DNA of 64,000 nucleotides. Source: Sphingomonadaceae bacterium. GTDB lineage: Bacteria > Pseudomonadota > Alphaproteobacteria > Sphingomonadales > Sphingomonadaceae. The translations under genes and the position numbers were made by a program. How positions within the stretch are numbered: the first letter of the stretch is position 1; every line of letters begins with the position of its first letter. A model generated the notes under the pieces. It was given only the letters and a program-made list of their open reading frames with translations, made no database searches and was not told where the DNA came from. The stretch lies in the NCBI GenBank assembly GCA_024236155.1, contig JACKLA010000001.1:930001-994000 (forward strand). The letters run 5' to 3'. Below are positions 50,409 to 57,684 of the stretch, piece by piece.

Positions 50409-52166
50409 CTAATCCCCCGCGCTCTGCCGACGCCAAGATTTGATCGCGTTCGCGGTATCTGACTTGGCATCCTGACTGTTCCACTCGTCCCAGAATGCCA
50501 CCGTCTGGCTGTCCGGCTTACTCTCGGGTTCAGCGATCCTGATACGCGTTGGCAGCAGGCTGGCATCGCCAACAACCAGCGCTTCGCCAACATCAAGGAC
50601 AGGCAGCAATTCGCCGAAACTCCCCAGGCTGTCTGGCAAGAGCCGTTTGATGACGCTTTGGTCGTCTCCGTTGGTAAGCCTCATTGCGATTACGTTGTTG
50701 CACTGGCTCAACACGGTGCGATTTACCTCCGACGGGCGCTGACTGATTACCACCAGGCCAATGCCGTACTTCCGGCCTTCCTTCGCAATGCGTTCGAAGA
50801 TTTCGACCGCCACGGAATCACCACTGTCTGCTTGCGCGCGCTCAGGAATGTAAAGGTGTGCCTCATCGCATAGAATCGCAATTGGGTGGCGCTGAGCAGA
50901 CTTCGTCCAGATCGCAGTTGAGAATATGATCTGTGCTAACAAGCTGACCATGAGTGGCAGAACATCCGAAGGCACTTCCGAGAAATCGACGACCTTGATG
51001 CCGCCGGTCTTCCCGTCTTGCGCTCCGCGCCCTGCCACCAAGCGATGAACCATGTTCTCCAACCAGCCCATTTCCATGCAAGGAGCGGGTGGTTGAAAGA
51101 GAAATGCCAATCTGCGGTCGGCCCGTTTGGCCTCTAAGCGCGATATGAGGCGGCTGAGCTTACCGTGATAGTCGCCCTGCTTCTCGCTACCGCTGCGGGC
51201 ACCCGGCACCATTTGGGTGTTTAGTTCATTGAGATTGGCCAAAACCGCATCAATCGCAAAGGGAACGGGGCTGTCAATTGTGAAGTTGTCGAGGATTTCC
51301 TTGTACTGAGGATCGCCGAGTGTGGCCTGTTTGGCCTCGGTAATTGCCCTGGTCATCACCATCGACTGGTTGGGCGCATTTTGATCGCTTCGATCAACGA
51401 ACATGGCCACCAGCGCCTCGTAGCCGAGCAACCAGTATGGGAGGTGTAGCACACCGTCATCGATCCCGGTCTGCTTCTCGATGTCGGCAGGTCCGGCAAT
51501 TCTGAAATGCTGGAAGGCATCGCCCTTCAGCGGGCGGTATTCTCCGTGAATGTCGAAGAGAACCGTGTTCGCTTGCGGCAAGGCAGCGATCTGGTCCAAC
51601 AATCTTGCGGTCGTCCACGACTTTCCCGACCCAGTGCTCCCTACGATAACCGCGTGTCGCTGGAAGAGCTTATTTCCATTGAGATAGGCAACGGCATCAT
51701 CGTCCAAGGTGAAAGTGCCAAGCGATAGCTTTGGTCCATCAATTTCGACGTTGGAAATCACCTGCATGAAGCTGGTGAGGGTCTCACCTTCTAGCGAGAA
51801 ACAGTTGGCCTCGATTTCCGGCACGGTTTCAAGGGTCCGGCGAAAGACATTCTTTGCTTCTCCAACCTTGTCGAGCAATGTTCCGATGAGGGTAATGCGG
51901 ACGAGATTGTTTTCATTCGGTTCGGCAATCTCATCTCCATCTTCGGGCACCCCTGCTGCAATCGCTCGATCATCTGGCTTGCGAGTTATCTTGACCACCA
52001 CACCGATGAGGTGCTGCCCTGCCTTGCTGCTCTGGAGCACAACCAGTCTATTAACCTGAAGGCGCTTCAAACAATCGAGGTCATCGACCCGGATAATGAC
52101 GGCTGCGGTATCGACCGAAATGACCGAGCCTAATGCGTCTGCATCTTTGAAGCTGAAAATTGACAT
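50409..52166 (-). CDS. HerA-type ATPase of a SIR2-HerA antiphage system
   Basis: ATG 52166 has AGGA upstream and gives 585 residues. A HAS-barrel-like N-terminal beta domain (about 1-140) precedes the RecA/HerA ATPase: Walker A IVGSTGSGKSWTT (175-186), FDIHGEY, Walker B PIAILCDEAHLYIPE, and the sensor region GIGLVVISQRPSEVNRTVLSQCNN. HerA forms a hexamer. In the known defence pair it joins the SIR2 dodecamer and controls NAD+ depletion after phage sensing. The SIR2 gene ends 8 bp upstream on the same strand. All motifs are intact. Confidence 0.92.
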   Translation of the reverse strand: MSIFSFKDADALGSVISVDTAAVIIRVDDLDCLKRLQVNRLVVLQSSKAGQHLIGVVVKITRKPDDRAIAAGVPEDGDEIAEPNENNLVRITLIGTLLDKVGEAKNVFRRTLETVPEIEANCFSLEGETLTSFMQVISNVEIDGPKLSLGTFTLDDDAVAYLNGNKLFQRHAVIVGSTGSGKSWTTARLLDQIAALPQANTVLFDIHGEYRPLKGDAFQHFRIAGPADIEKQTGIDDGVLHLPYWLLGYEALVAMFVDRSDQNAPNQSMVMTRAITEAKQATLGDPQYKEILDNFTIDSPVPFAIDAVLANLNELNTQMVPGARSGSEKQGDYHGKLSRLISRLEAKRADRRLAFLFQPPAPCMEMGWLENMVHRLVAGRGAQDGKTGGIKVVDFSEVPSDVLPLMVSLLAQIIFSTAIWTKSAQRHPIAILCDEAHLYIPERAQADSGDSVAVEIFERIAKEGRKYGIGLVVISQRPSEVNRTVLSQCNNVIAMRLTNGDDQSVIKRLLPDSLGSFGELLPVLDVGEALVVGDASLLPTRIRIAEPESKPDSQTVAFWDEWNSQDAKSDTANAIKSWRRQSAGD

Positions 52167-52174
52167 AAAAATTC

Positions 52175-53200
52175 CTAGGTGACTAAGCTCATAAATCCTT
52201 CCGCTGACCAAAGCTCGCGGTCTGGGATGTCAAAACCATCAGGGTTTTCCTTGGTGTAGGCGCGGCTGCCCACCGCGTTGTCGAACTCGATCCCGAGATA
52301 GTTTTGGCCTGCACTGTTTGCGAGAAAGCTCTTGGCTTCGTCGGTTAGTGTTCTTGCGAGAACAACGATTGGCACGTTCTTCTCCCTGCAGCGCTGGATG
52401 ATCTTGGGATGGATGTGTTGATCGCGAAAACCAAACCCGATGGTGAGGAATGCAGATGCGCCACGCAACGCTGCATCGGCACCGCTGATCGTAGATCGGA
52501 ACGGGTCCTGATGGGTCTTTTCATACTTGTTTAGACCGGGTGTGACGATCATCGGCAGATGTGTTTCGTCTGGCAATTGAAAGACCGGCAAGCCCACGAC
52601 GGTATCGTCGGCGGTTTGGAACCAGTCCAACGATCCGTGAACCTTCCAAATCTTCACCACGCGGGTCTGCTTTCCTCCTATAATGAAGCCTACGCCGCCT
52701 GACGCTTCCCAGGTCTGCAAGTAGCCAGGAGTGAAGCCTGCATTGAAGAGCAGTCCTGCCGAATTGCAGGCATACTCGATCACTCTGTCATAGTTGGTTG
52801 TGACGACGTGGACGGCAACGTTGGTGCTCTGAAACAGAGCACTCAGGATTCTGCCCAGTGGGAACGCTGTGGGGTCCTTTGCCAAGCCGAAGAAAACCTC
52901 GGCATCCTTCTCGTTTACACAATTCCACGTCTCTCGAACGATCTTCTGCAACAAAGAATCGGGCAGGTTCTTGCCTTCCAGCGCGGCCTCAAGATGTTTG
53001 CCCGCATCCAGTTCGGCTGCCACCGCATCCCAGCCAGTCTGTTCGTTGCCATGGGTCGGAGAAACGTGATTTCTAAGGTACTCGGCGAGGTTACCCATGC
53101 TTGGCAAGCCGTGAGGCATGGATGCACCGCTGCCCAAGACAATCACGGGATTGCCTTGAAAGCATGACTGAGCAAGTTTTGAGATGTGTTCGACAGACAT
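52175..53200 (-). CDS. SIR2-family NADase of a SIR2-HerA antiphage system
   Basis: ATG 53200 gives 341 residues. The open frame beyond it to 53428 has no SIR2 sequence. The NAD-binding Rossmann motif VLGSGAS (21-27), TTNYDRV (134-140) and the catalytic His188 in KVHGSLDW are present, as is the C-terminal SIR2-like LTIGFGFRDQHIHPKII. It lacks a deacetylase zinc module, as expected for defence SIR2 NADases. Together with HerA it forms an abortive-infection pair that depletes NAD+. The 245 bp between it and the divergent glycosylase gene must hold both promoters. Confidence 0.92.
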   Translation of the reverse strand: MSVEHISKLAQSCFQGNPVIVLGSGASMPHGLPSMGNLAEYLRNHVSPTHGNEQTGWDAVAAELDAGKHLEAALEGKNLPDSLLQKIVRETWNCVNEKDAEVFFGLAKDPTAFPLGRILSALFQSTNVAVHVVTTNYDRVIEYACNSAGLLFNAGFTPGYLQTWEASGGVGFIIGGKQTRVVKIWKVHGSLDWFQTADDTVVGLPVFQLPDETHLPMIVTPGLNKYEKTHQDPFRSTISGADAALRGASAFLTIGFGFRDQHIHPKIIQRCREKNVPIVVLARTLTDEAKSFLANSAGQNYLGIEFDNAVGSRAYTKENPDGFDIPDRELWSAEGFMSLVT

Positions 53201-53445
53201 AGGCGGATACACTCGGTTGAGCAGTATTTGCCTAATAATACAGCAAATATCTCTCTTAGAAAGGCGAACCGGTCTTGGCTGGGTGACTTGGCATGCAAAC
53301 CTCGATGAATTGAGGCCTGATGAGTATGCAGCTGGCCAACAAACTGTCGATAAAAGTGAGTCAAAACGAGTCCAAAGGGAGTTCATTGCCTGAACCCACT
53401 GCGAGGCGGATTGCCAGTGCTCATTCACCTTGATTCAAGCTCGCT
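53201..53445. promoter_or_regulatory. Divergent intergenic region between SIR2 and the DNA glycosylase gene
   Basis: The AT-rich part near 53215-53260 (TTGCCTAATAATACAGCAAATATC) holds plausible -10 sequences for the SIR2 operon. No strong palindrome or ribosome-binding site for the plus-strand gene was found. Confidence 0.35.
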
Positions 53446-54237
53446 ATGCAGACGGGACAATCTTCTGAGGCTTCATTCAGCTGCCAGGTCGCTTCCACGC
53501 TTTCATTGGAACTCCCTGAACCGAAGGTTGAAGTTCTTCCCGGGATCGCTTGGGGATGTGCGAGCGAATGGTTCACACCTGCGTTCTGGAAATTTCAATC
53601 CGGTGCTACGCGAGCCAAGTACACTTCCAACACCTACCGACTGGGACGCACTTTTAGGGAGGAGGTAGCTGTCTGTCTTCTTGGTGGGCACGGATTGCCC
53701 GCCGAGCTTGGCCTCGCTGCTTTTGATCGGCTTCGTGATCGTAATCTGCTCCATTGCGAAGTGGAACAATCGCAACTCGAAGAAGCGCTCAGCGAGCCGC
53801 TAGATGTAGGAGGGCGGTCGAGGCGTTATCGTTTCCCGCGTCAAAAGGCCAAATATCTCTGGCATGCATTGCAAGCTGTAGAAGCCATACCTGACACACT
53901 GTCCCCAAAGCTCCTGCGAGATCACCTCACTCTCGTTCCCGGCATTGGTCCGAAGACGGCTTCTTGGGTAGTGAGGAATCACTTTAGCTCAGATGAAGTG
54001 GCGATCCTGGATGTCCATATCCTCAGGGCGGGTGCGACAATGGGGTTGTTCTCAGCGGACGCTGATCCGGCAAAACACTATTTCGAGCTTGAGGATCGCT
54101 TCCTGGAATTCTGTGACGCGATCGAGGAACCCGCGAGTCAGTTGGACGCTCTGATGTGGGACTTCATGCGAAGAATTGGTCCAACTTCCGGATCTAGACG
54201 GAAGCATCATCAGCTCGAATTGGCGCTTTCCCAATAA
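53446..54237 (+). CDS. HhH-GPD superfamily DNA glycosylase (OGG-like)
   Basis: In this 263-residue protein the helix-hairpin-helix motif LVPGIGPKTASWVV (163-176) contains Lys170, the position of the catalytic Lys of bifunctional OGG-type glycosylases. AILDVHILRAG follows with Asp189, the GPD Asp. The N-terminal ~120 residues (FTPAFWKFQS..., FREEVAVCLLGGHGLPAELG) differ from housekeeping glycosylases. It is convergent with the QueC operon (3' overlap at 54194-54237). OGG-like proteins occur as accessory factors with QueC-like enzymes in type IV CBASS, so a matched role in removing or sensing a modified base is likely here. Confidence 0.82.
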   Translation: MQTGQSSEASFSCQVASTLSLELPEPKVEVLPGIAWGCASEWFTPAFWKFQSGATRAKYTSNTYRLGRTFREEVAVCLLGGHGLPAELGLAAFDRLRDRNLLHCEVEQSQLEEALSEPLDVGGRSRRYRFPRQKAKYLWHALQAVEAIPDTLSPKLLRDHLTLVPGIGPKTASWVVRNHFSSDEVAILDVHILRAGATMGLFSADADPAKHYFELEDRFLEFCDAIEEPASQLDALMWDFMRRIGPTSGSRRKHHQLELALSQ

Positions 54238-54892
54238 TGCCTGTCCCAACCGCAACATAATCATCGTGCGGCTTAACGAGAGTTTCGAGAAGGGAGCTGC
54301 CGGTAGGACCAAGTGGGACGAAGGCATAGCCAAGCGCTGCGGATAGTAGCGAAAAAGTCTGAAGCACTGCACCGCCATCCCGCCAAAGCAGTGATGAAGG
54401 TTGCGAATAGGCTTGCGACACATGCCGCAAGTTGGCGACCAGCAGCATAAGGTGACCTTTGGCCTGCGGAGCGATAGCCATCAACTGATCGATCTGATCA
54501 ATCGCACAATCAGGTGAGCTGAATTGAACCGTACCAAAAGTGTCGTAGTCATCACTGTAGATGATCGGCTCCGACACTTCGGGGCCAGACACCACCAGCA
54601 CTTCAATCGGGTGCAGTGCTCCGGCTGAGACCGACACCTTACGCAACCGCCCAGCGTTATCCCCTTCTCCAAACTCGCGAGTCTGCATTGCAAATTGTAA
54701 CAGCGAGAGGACATCGTTCAGCGCAAGAGGCTCGCATTCCCGGCGGGTGCGGCGATGCACCAAAGTGTCAAAAAGCGTGGGCGTCTCCTCCGGCTGCAAC
54801 AACGGTACGGAAAAGGACGAGGTGATCGCCCACCCATCCTTGCTTGCGAGTGGACGAACGCGCTTTGGAGATGGTTCAATAGGCGCGCCCAA
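54194..54892 (-). CDS. SagB/nitroreductase-like FMN oxidoreductase of the QueC cluster
   Basis: I start at TTG 54892, which has GGAGG six bases upstream (54899-54903) and overlaps the QueC stop by 17 bp, giving 232 residues. Upstream in-frame ATGs lie well inside the QueC gene. The sequence FDTLVHRRTRRECEPLALNDVLSLLQFAMQTRE, AGALHPIEVLVVSG, GHLMLLVANLRHVSQAYSQPSSLLWRDGGAVLQTFSLLSAALGYAFVPLGPTGSSLLETL is the nitroreductase fold in its SagB-type form. The first part (HRRTRRE) is the FMN phosphate-binding region. SagB enzymes oxidise azolines, and the substrate here is unknown. Confidence 0.8.
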   Translation of the reverse strand: MGAPIEPSPKRVRPLASKDGWAITSSFSVPLLQPEETPTLFDTLVHRRTRRECEPLALNDVLSLLQFAMQTREFGEGDNAGRLRKVSVSAGALHPIEVLVVSGPEVSEPIIYSDDYDTFGTVQFSSPDCAIDQIDQLMAIAPQAKGHLMLLVANLRHVSQAYSQPSSLLWRDGGAVLQTFSLLSAALGYAFVPLGPTGSSLLETLVKPHDDYVAVGTGIIGKAPIRADDASV

Positions 54893-55472
54893 ATGCGGCC
54901 TCCGTTGTCTCGAAGTGCTTTTGGCAGCCCCTGCAAAACCCACATGCCACATCATGGATGTGGCATGAGTGGGACCAAGCAAGGATACTCTCGGGAGTGC
55001 CTGTGTGTGCAATCAGCTCAGCTGCAGAAAATTCGATTGCGGGGGTGCTGATAGCAAGATCGCCTTCTTGCATCAGGAGTAGTTTGTTCAATTCTTCATA
55101 GAACTGTTCGGTACTGTCGATATGAAACCCGTCCGTCCGCAATGCGCCAATCATCAATTCGGTTACGCCCAATTGATGACACTTCATTGCAGCGACAGTG
55201 ATCAGGAACTGGTTGCGATAGGGCCACCATTCAGTTGCCGGTGCGTGTTCGGATGGAGCCGCGCCAGCCATGTCTCCGCTACCAAGCTCGGCTATCCCGG
55301 CGGTGACGACTATATGCTCTATCCCAAGCGCTTCACAGACAGCACTCGCTGCTCGAATCTCTCCAGGAGCCGGTATTTGTCCATAGTCGATAGTGATCGC
55401 GAACTCTGGCCGTTTCCAATACGCGATGCACGTTGAGTCCATCCCTCCTGATAGAAGAACGGCCCTTTTCAT
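54876..55472 (-). CDS. QueC-like (7-cyano-7-deazaguanine synthase-like) enzyme of a defence cluster
   Basis: ATG 55472 overlaps the previous stop (ATGA) and gives 198 residues, slightly shorter than housekeeping QueC. The PP-loop SGGMDS (8-13) binds ATP. ITIDYGQIPAPGEIRAA replaces the usual DYGQRHxxE. WWPYRNQFLITVAAM corresponds to the GRN motif. Four Cys (170, 177, 180, 183) keep the zinc site. QueC makes preQ0 from carboxy-deazaguanine through an amide. QueC-like proteins of type IV CBASS (Cap9) and Qat (QatC) are known immune components and are reported to conjugate deazaguanine to protein N-termini. No other queuosine gene is in the window. Confidence 0.87.
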   Translation of the reverse strand: MKRAVLLSGGMDSTCIAYWKRPEFAITIDYGQIPAPGEIRAASAVCEALGIEHIVVTAGIAELGSGDMAGAAPSEHAPATEWWPYRNQFLITVAAMKCHQLGVTELMIGALRTDGFHIDSTEQFYEELNKLLLMQEGDLAISTPAIEFSAAELIAHTGTPESILAWSHSCHIHDVACGFCRGCQKHFETTEAAFGRAY

Positions 55473-56662
55473 CCCCGCCACGCTAGCAAGTGAGCTGCGC
55501 TGATGAGGTCATCATGGACGGTGCAGCCAGCGCCTTTCGGCAATTTCGTATCGTTGGAACGCATATTCTGGGCCACGCAAACGACAGGCTTCCCTAATGC
55601 CACTGCGAATCCAACCTCAAAAAGGGTGCCAGGGCTGCTGCCATTGATGATGGCCAATACCGCATCGCAGTCACGAATGGCCTGCAAATCCTTTGCTACG
55701 ACCGCTTCGGCGGGTCCGTGCCCGATGTCGTGGACAGGACTGAACACCTCCATTCCCAAACCGAGCAAGACCTTTCGCGCCTCATTCACGATCACACGCT
55801 GGCCCAATTCGCGAAATGGTCCAGCCAAGTAGATATTCCCGCCCGTAAGCTTCACCGTTTCCCGGTGCACTTCTTGAATGCCCTTGATTGGAGGCAGTTC
55901 TCGTGCCTCGGTTTCCACATATGCCGCAACAGAACGCGACGCATAGTCAGCCGCCTCTAATGGTGAAAGGCCGAGCTGCCCCCAAGCCAAGGCGAAGGCT
56001 GCTACGAAGATGTCGCCCGACCCAACGGTGAAAACGCTGGTGGTCTTGTAAGCGGGAACGGCACCGACAAATCCATCTTTGCTGAAGACCTTGGCACCTG
56101 CCAGACCGCACTTGGCTACAACAACCTCGGCATCCTCAGAATGGACGAGAAGTTGTGCCCCCTCGTCGACTGGTTTGCCTGTCAAAAGCTCAATCTCACC
56201 TGCGTTGGCGACAAAGGCGAGTCGCTTGGCTTGCGAACCAGATTTTGAAAATGAGATTGGGCTCGATGGCGATTGCGGATCATAGACGCAGATATCTGCG
56301 TTCACGGTTGGCTGACACTCCATCATCCCGAATTGAATGATTAGATCGCCTTCAACGTGAAATGACGCCTGCTGCTCGATCTGACTAGGTTTCGGGTGAA
56401 TCTGGGGTTCGGCGAGGCAATGTAGGTAGTCGAAGCTGATGAACTGCGATCCACCATGCAGAACGACATCAACACCATAGGCATCGAAATTGGGTGAAAT
56501 CCTTGATGCTGCAGGTTCGGGGAGCAGCGTGTGGAGCGTTACGGAACCGAAGTGCGGTGAAAGCGCTGCCGCTGCTCGACCGGCTGATCCGAACACTTGC
56601 TTGCGCAGCGGGAACGCGCATTCCTCACCATATACGCCGCCGACAACCGAAACGGTGCTCAT
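55469..56662 (-). CDS. PfkB-family kinase fused to a nucleoside 2-deoxyribosyltransferase
   Basis: This 397-residue protein has two domains. Residues 1-265 are PfkB/ribokinase-like, with VGGVYGEE at the start and the catalytic TVGSGDIFVAAFA (Asp217). Residues 275-397 are nucleoside 2-deoxyribosyltransferase-like: IYLAGPF (277-283), RDCDAVLAIINGSSPGTLFEVGFA with the nucleophile Glu349. One domain could swap a base onto (deoxy)ribose and the other phosphorylate the nucleoside. It overlaps both neighbours by ATGA junctions, so it is made stoichiometrically with QueC-like protein and the Gly-rich protein. Confidence 0.85.
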   Translation of the reverse strand: MSTVSVVGGVYGEECAFPLRKQVFGSAGRAAAALSPHFGSVTLHTLLPEPAASRISPNFDAYGVDVVLHGGSQFISFDYLHCLAEPQIHPKPSQIEQQASFHVEGDLIIQFGMMECQPTVNADICVYDPQSPSSPISFSKSGSQAKRLAFVANAGEIELLTGKPVDEGAQLLVHSEDAEVVVAKCGLAGAKVFSKDGFVGAVPAYKTTSVFTVGSGDIFVAAFALAWGQLGLSPLEAADYASRSVAAYVETEARELPPIKGIQEVHRETVKLTGGNIYLAGPFRELGQRVIVNEARKVLLGLGMEVFSPVHDIGHGPAEAVVAKDLQAIRDCDAVLAIINGSSPGTLFEVGFAVALGKPVVCVAQNMRSNDTKLPKGAGCTVHDDLISAAHLLAWRG

Positions 56663-57048
56663 GCCGGACTGATCTCTACCTCGATCCTTCCGCCGCTGAT
56701 TGACTTGACTTCGGCCTCATAGGCGAAACCCGCTTGCATGCACTCGATCATTTCCAAGAGGTTCACCGAGGTGATTGCTCCGGCCACTGCGCCAGTAGTG
56801 GTGCGAACCACAATTCGATTGCGGGGTGATGTTTCGAGGGCGACTGTAAGTATGTCGCCTACATTCAGGGTGGCAACGACCGTTGCTACTGGAGACGCCA
56901 GCACGGTGGTCTCATAGATAGCGCACCTATCAGCACCTCCATCCGCACCACCACCATCTCCGTCCCCTTTCGGGCCAGTTGGCTTGGTGGCCCCGTCTCG
57001 GGTGCGCCATTCATCGAAACCTGAGCCTGAACTCGATCCACCCGACAT
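56659..57048 (-). CDS. Small protein with Gly/Ser-rich N-terminal tail, first gene of the QueC operon
   Basis: ATG 57048 has GGGAG upstream and gives 129 residues. The frame extending to 57183 is not needed. Residues 2-38 are a flexible tail (SGGSSSGSGFDEWRT..., then a GDGDGGGADGGAD stretch). The rest is a compact beta-rich domain of about 85 residues (CAIYETTVLASPVATVVATLNVGDILTVALE..., SITSVNLLEMIECM-like helix, VKSISGGRIEVEIS). I do not recognise the domain. The loose, conserved-looking N-terminus next to a QueC-like enzyme is what a substrate of N-terminal deazaguanylation would look like (inference). Confidence 0.72.
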   Translation of the reverse strand: MSGGSSSGSGFDEWRTRDGATKPTGPKGDGDGGGADGGADRCAIYETTVLASPVATVVATLNVGDILTVALETSPRNRIVVRTTTGAVAGAITSVNLLEMIECMQAGFAYEAEVKSISGGRIEVEISPA

Positions 57049-57179
57049 GAACAATCTCCCTGCCGCAAATAAATGCCGAAAATTAGATAGTAATGCAGGA
57101 TCGCAATGCAAGATCGGGAATAGCTGGATCAAAAGGAAAGTTTGGGTGACCGGGCTTGCAAACCCGATGACCCGCTCCT

Positions 57180-57380
57180 TCAAGAGGAGTGTCGGCTAGG
57201 CGCTTCTCGGCGGTCCAGTCGTTGTTGGAGCCAGTCGAGCACTTCGTCCTCAACCCACCCCACTCGGCATGGGCCTAGGTTTACCCGCTTGGGGAATTGC
57301 CCGGCCTTTTCCAGTCGTGCGATGTGCTGCGGCGAGTACAGAACAAGCTCCTTGAGCTGACGCTTTGATAGTATCCTCAT
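57180..57380 (-). CDS. AlpA-family excisionase/regulator
   Basis: ATG 57380 gives 66 residues. The MerR-like winged HTH reads LSKRQLKELVLYSPQHIARLEKAGQFPKRVNLGPCRVGWVEDEVLDWLQQRL, the standard AlpA/excisionase pattern ending in the conserved W-E-x-x-V-x-x-W-L. A longer frame back to 57641 runs across the tRNA gene and is rejected. Its place between cargo and attR fits a recombination directionality factor. Confidence 0.88.
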   Translation of the reverse strand: MRILSKRQLKELVLYSPQHIARLEKAGQFPKRVNLGPCRVGWVEDEVLDWLQQRLDRREAPSRHSS

Positions 57381-57563
57381 CACGATATTCCCTGTGAAGA
57401 GAGCATCGCGATGCCCTGGTTTACGACAATACCCAGGCGGGTATGACGCTATCAGGATCGGGGGGAGTCGCCAAACAGGCTGAACATGGCGGCACATTTC
57501 TGGCCGCTGTGACGCATGATTTGAGGTGGTCTGGAGGGTGGGCCAGATTTCAAACCTTGGCCT

Positions 57564-57594
57564 AAAACCTTGAAATATAGACATAATTTCAAGG
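57564..57594 (-). terminator. Rho-independent terminator for tRNA-Leu, supplied by the island
   Basis: On the minus strand CCTTGAAAT-n9-ATTTCAAGG (57594-57568) forms a 9-bp stem followed by TTTT (57567-57564). It starts 3 bp after the tRNA 3' end and lies on the island side of attR. Confidence 0.8.
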
Positions 57595-57595
57595 G

Positions 57596-57613
57596 ATTGG
57601 TGCGGTCGAGAAG
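57596..57613. repeat. attR of the island within the tRNA-Leu 3' end
   Basis: ATTGGTGCGGTCGAGAAG is identical to 40080-40097. Sixteen of the 18 bases are tRNA sequence (CCA, acceptor strand and start of the T stem), so integration regenerates an intact tRNA. Confidence 0.88.
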
Positions 57614-57684
57614 ACTCGAACTTCCACGGCCTTTCGGCCACAACGACCTCAACGTTGCGCGTCTACCAGTTCCGCCACGACCGC
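57598..57684 (-). tRNA. tRNA-Leu (anticodon GAG)
   Basis: On the minus strand the acceptor stem GCGGTCG (57684-57678) pairs with CGACCGC (57608-57602), followed by A and an encoded CCA. The D arm (GCGGAACTGGTAGAC) is of the Leu type. The anticodon stem CAACG/CGTTG encloses the loop TTGAGGT, giving anticodon GAG. A long variable arm (GGCCGAAAGGCC) marks a class II tRNA. GAAGTTCGAGTCTTC forms the T arm. Confidence 0.96.

Larger units (their letters stand above)
40080..57613. mobile_element. 17.5-kb genomic island integrated at tRNA-Leu(GAG), with defence cargo
   Basis: The 18-bp sequence ATTGGTGCGGTCGAGAAG is present at both ends (40080-40097 and 57596-57613). The right copy is the 3' end of the tRNA-Leu gene including CCA, the usual target of P4-type tyrosine recombinases. 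Just inside the left end is a decayed P4-type integrase, and just inside the right end an AlpA-type excisionase. Between them are transfer-like ATPases, an IS3 element, SIR2-HerA and a QueC-containing cluster. Base composition is visibly lower in GC than the flanks, especially at 40.1-42.1 kb. With a dead integrase the island is probably immobile unless helped in trans. Confidence 0.9.

Noticed and set aside
50409..50700. Frameshift at the HerA C-terminus
   Set aside because: The frame is continuous to the TAG at 50409, length 585 matches the family, and no out-of-frame motif continuation exists.
53446..57048. Type IV CBASS
   Set aside because: QueC-like and OGG-like proteins fit, but no CD-NTase, no TGT-like protein and no effector were found on either strand between 40 and 57.6 kb.
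53446..57048. Qat system
   Set aside because: The QueC-like protein fits QatC, but there is no KAP-type ATPase (QatA) nor TatD DNase (QatD). The HerA nearby belongs with SIR2.
40098..57595. CRISPR array or toxin-antitoxin pair in the defence island
   Set aside because: No regularly spaced repeats were seen, and the XRE/RuvC-like pair does not resemble known toxin-antitoxin families such as HigBA or RelBE.
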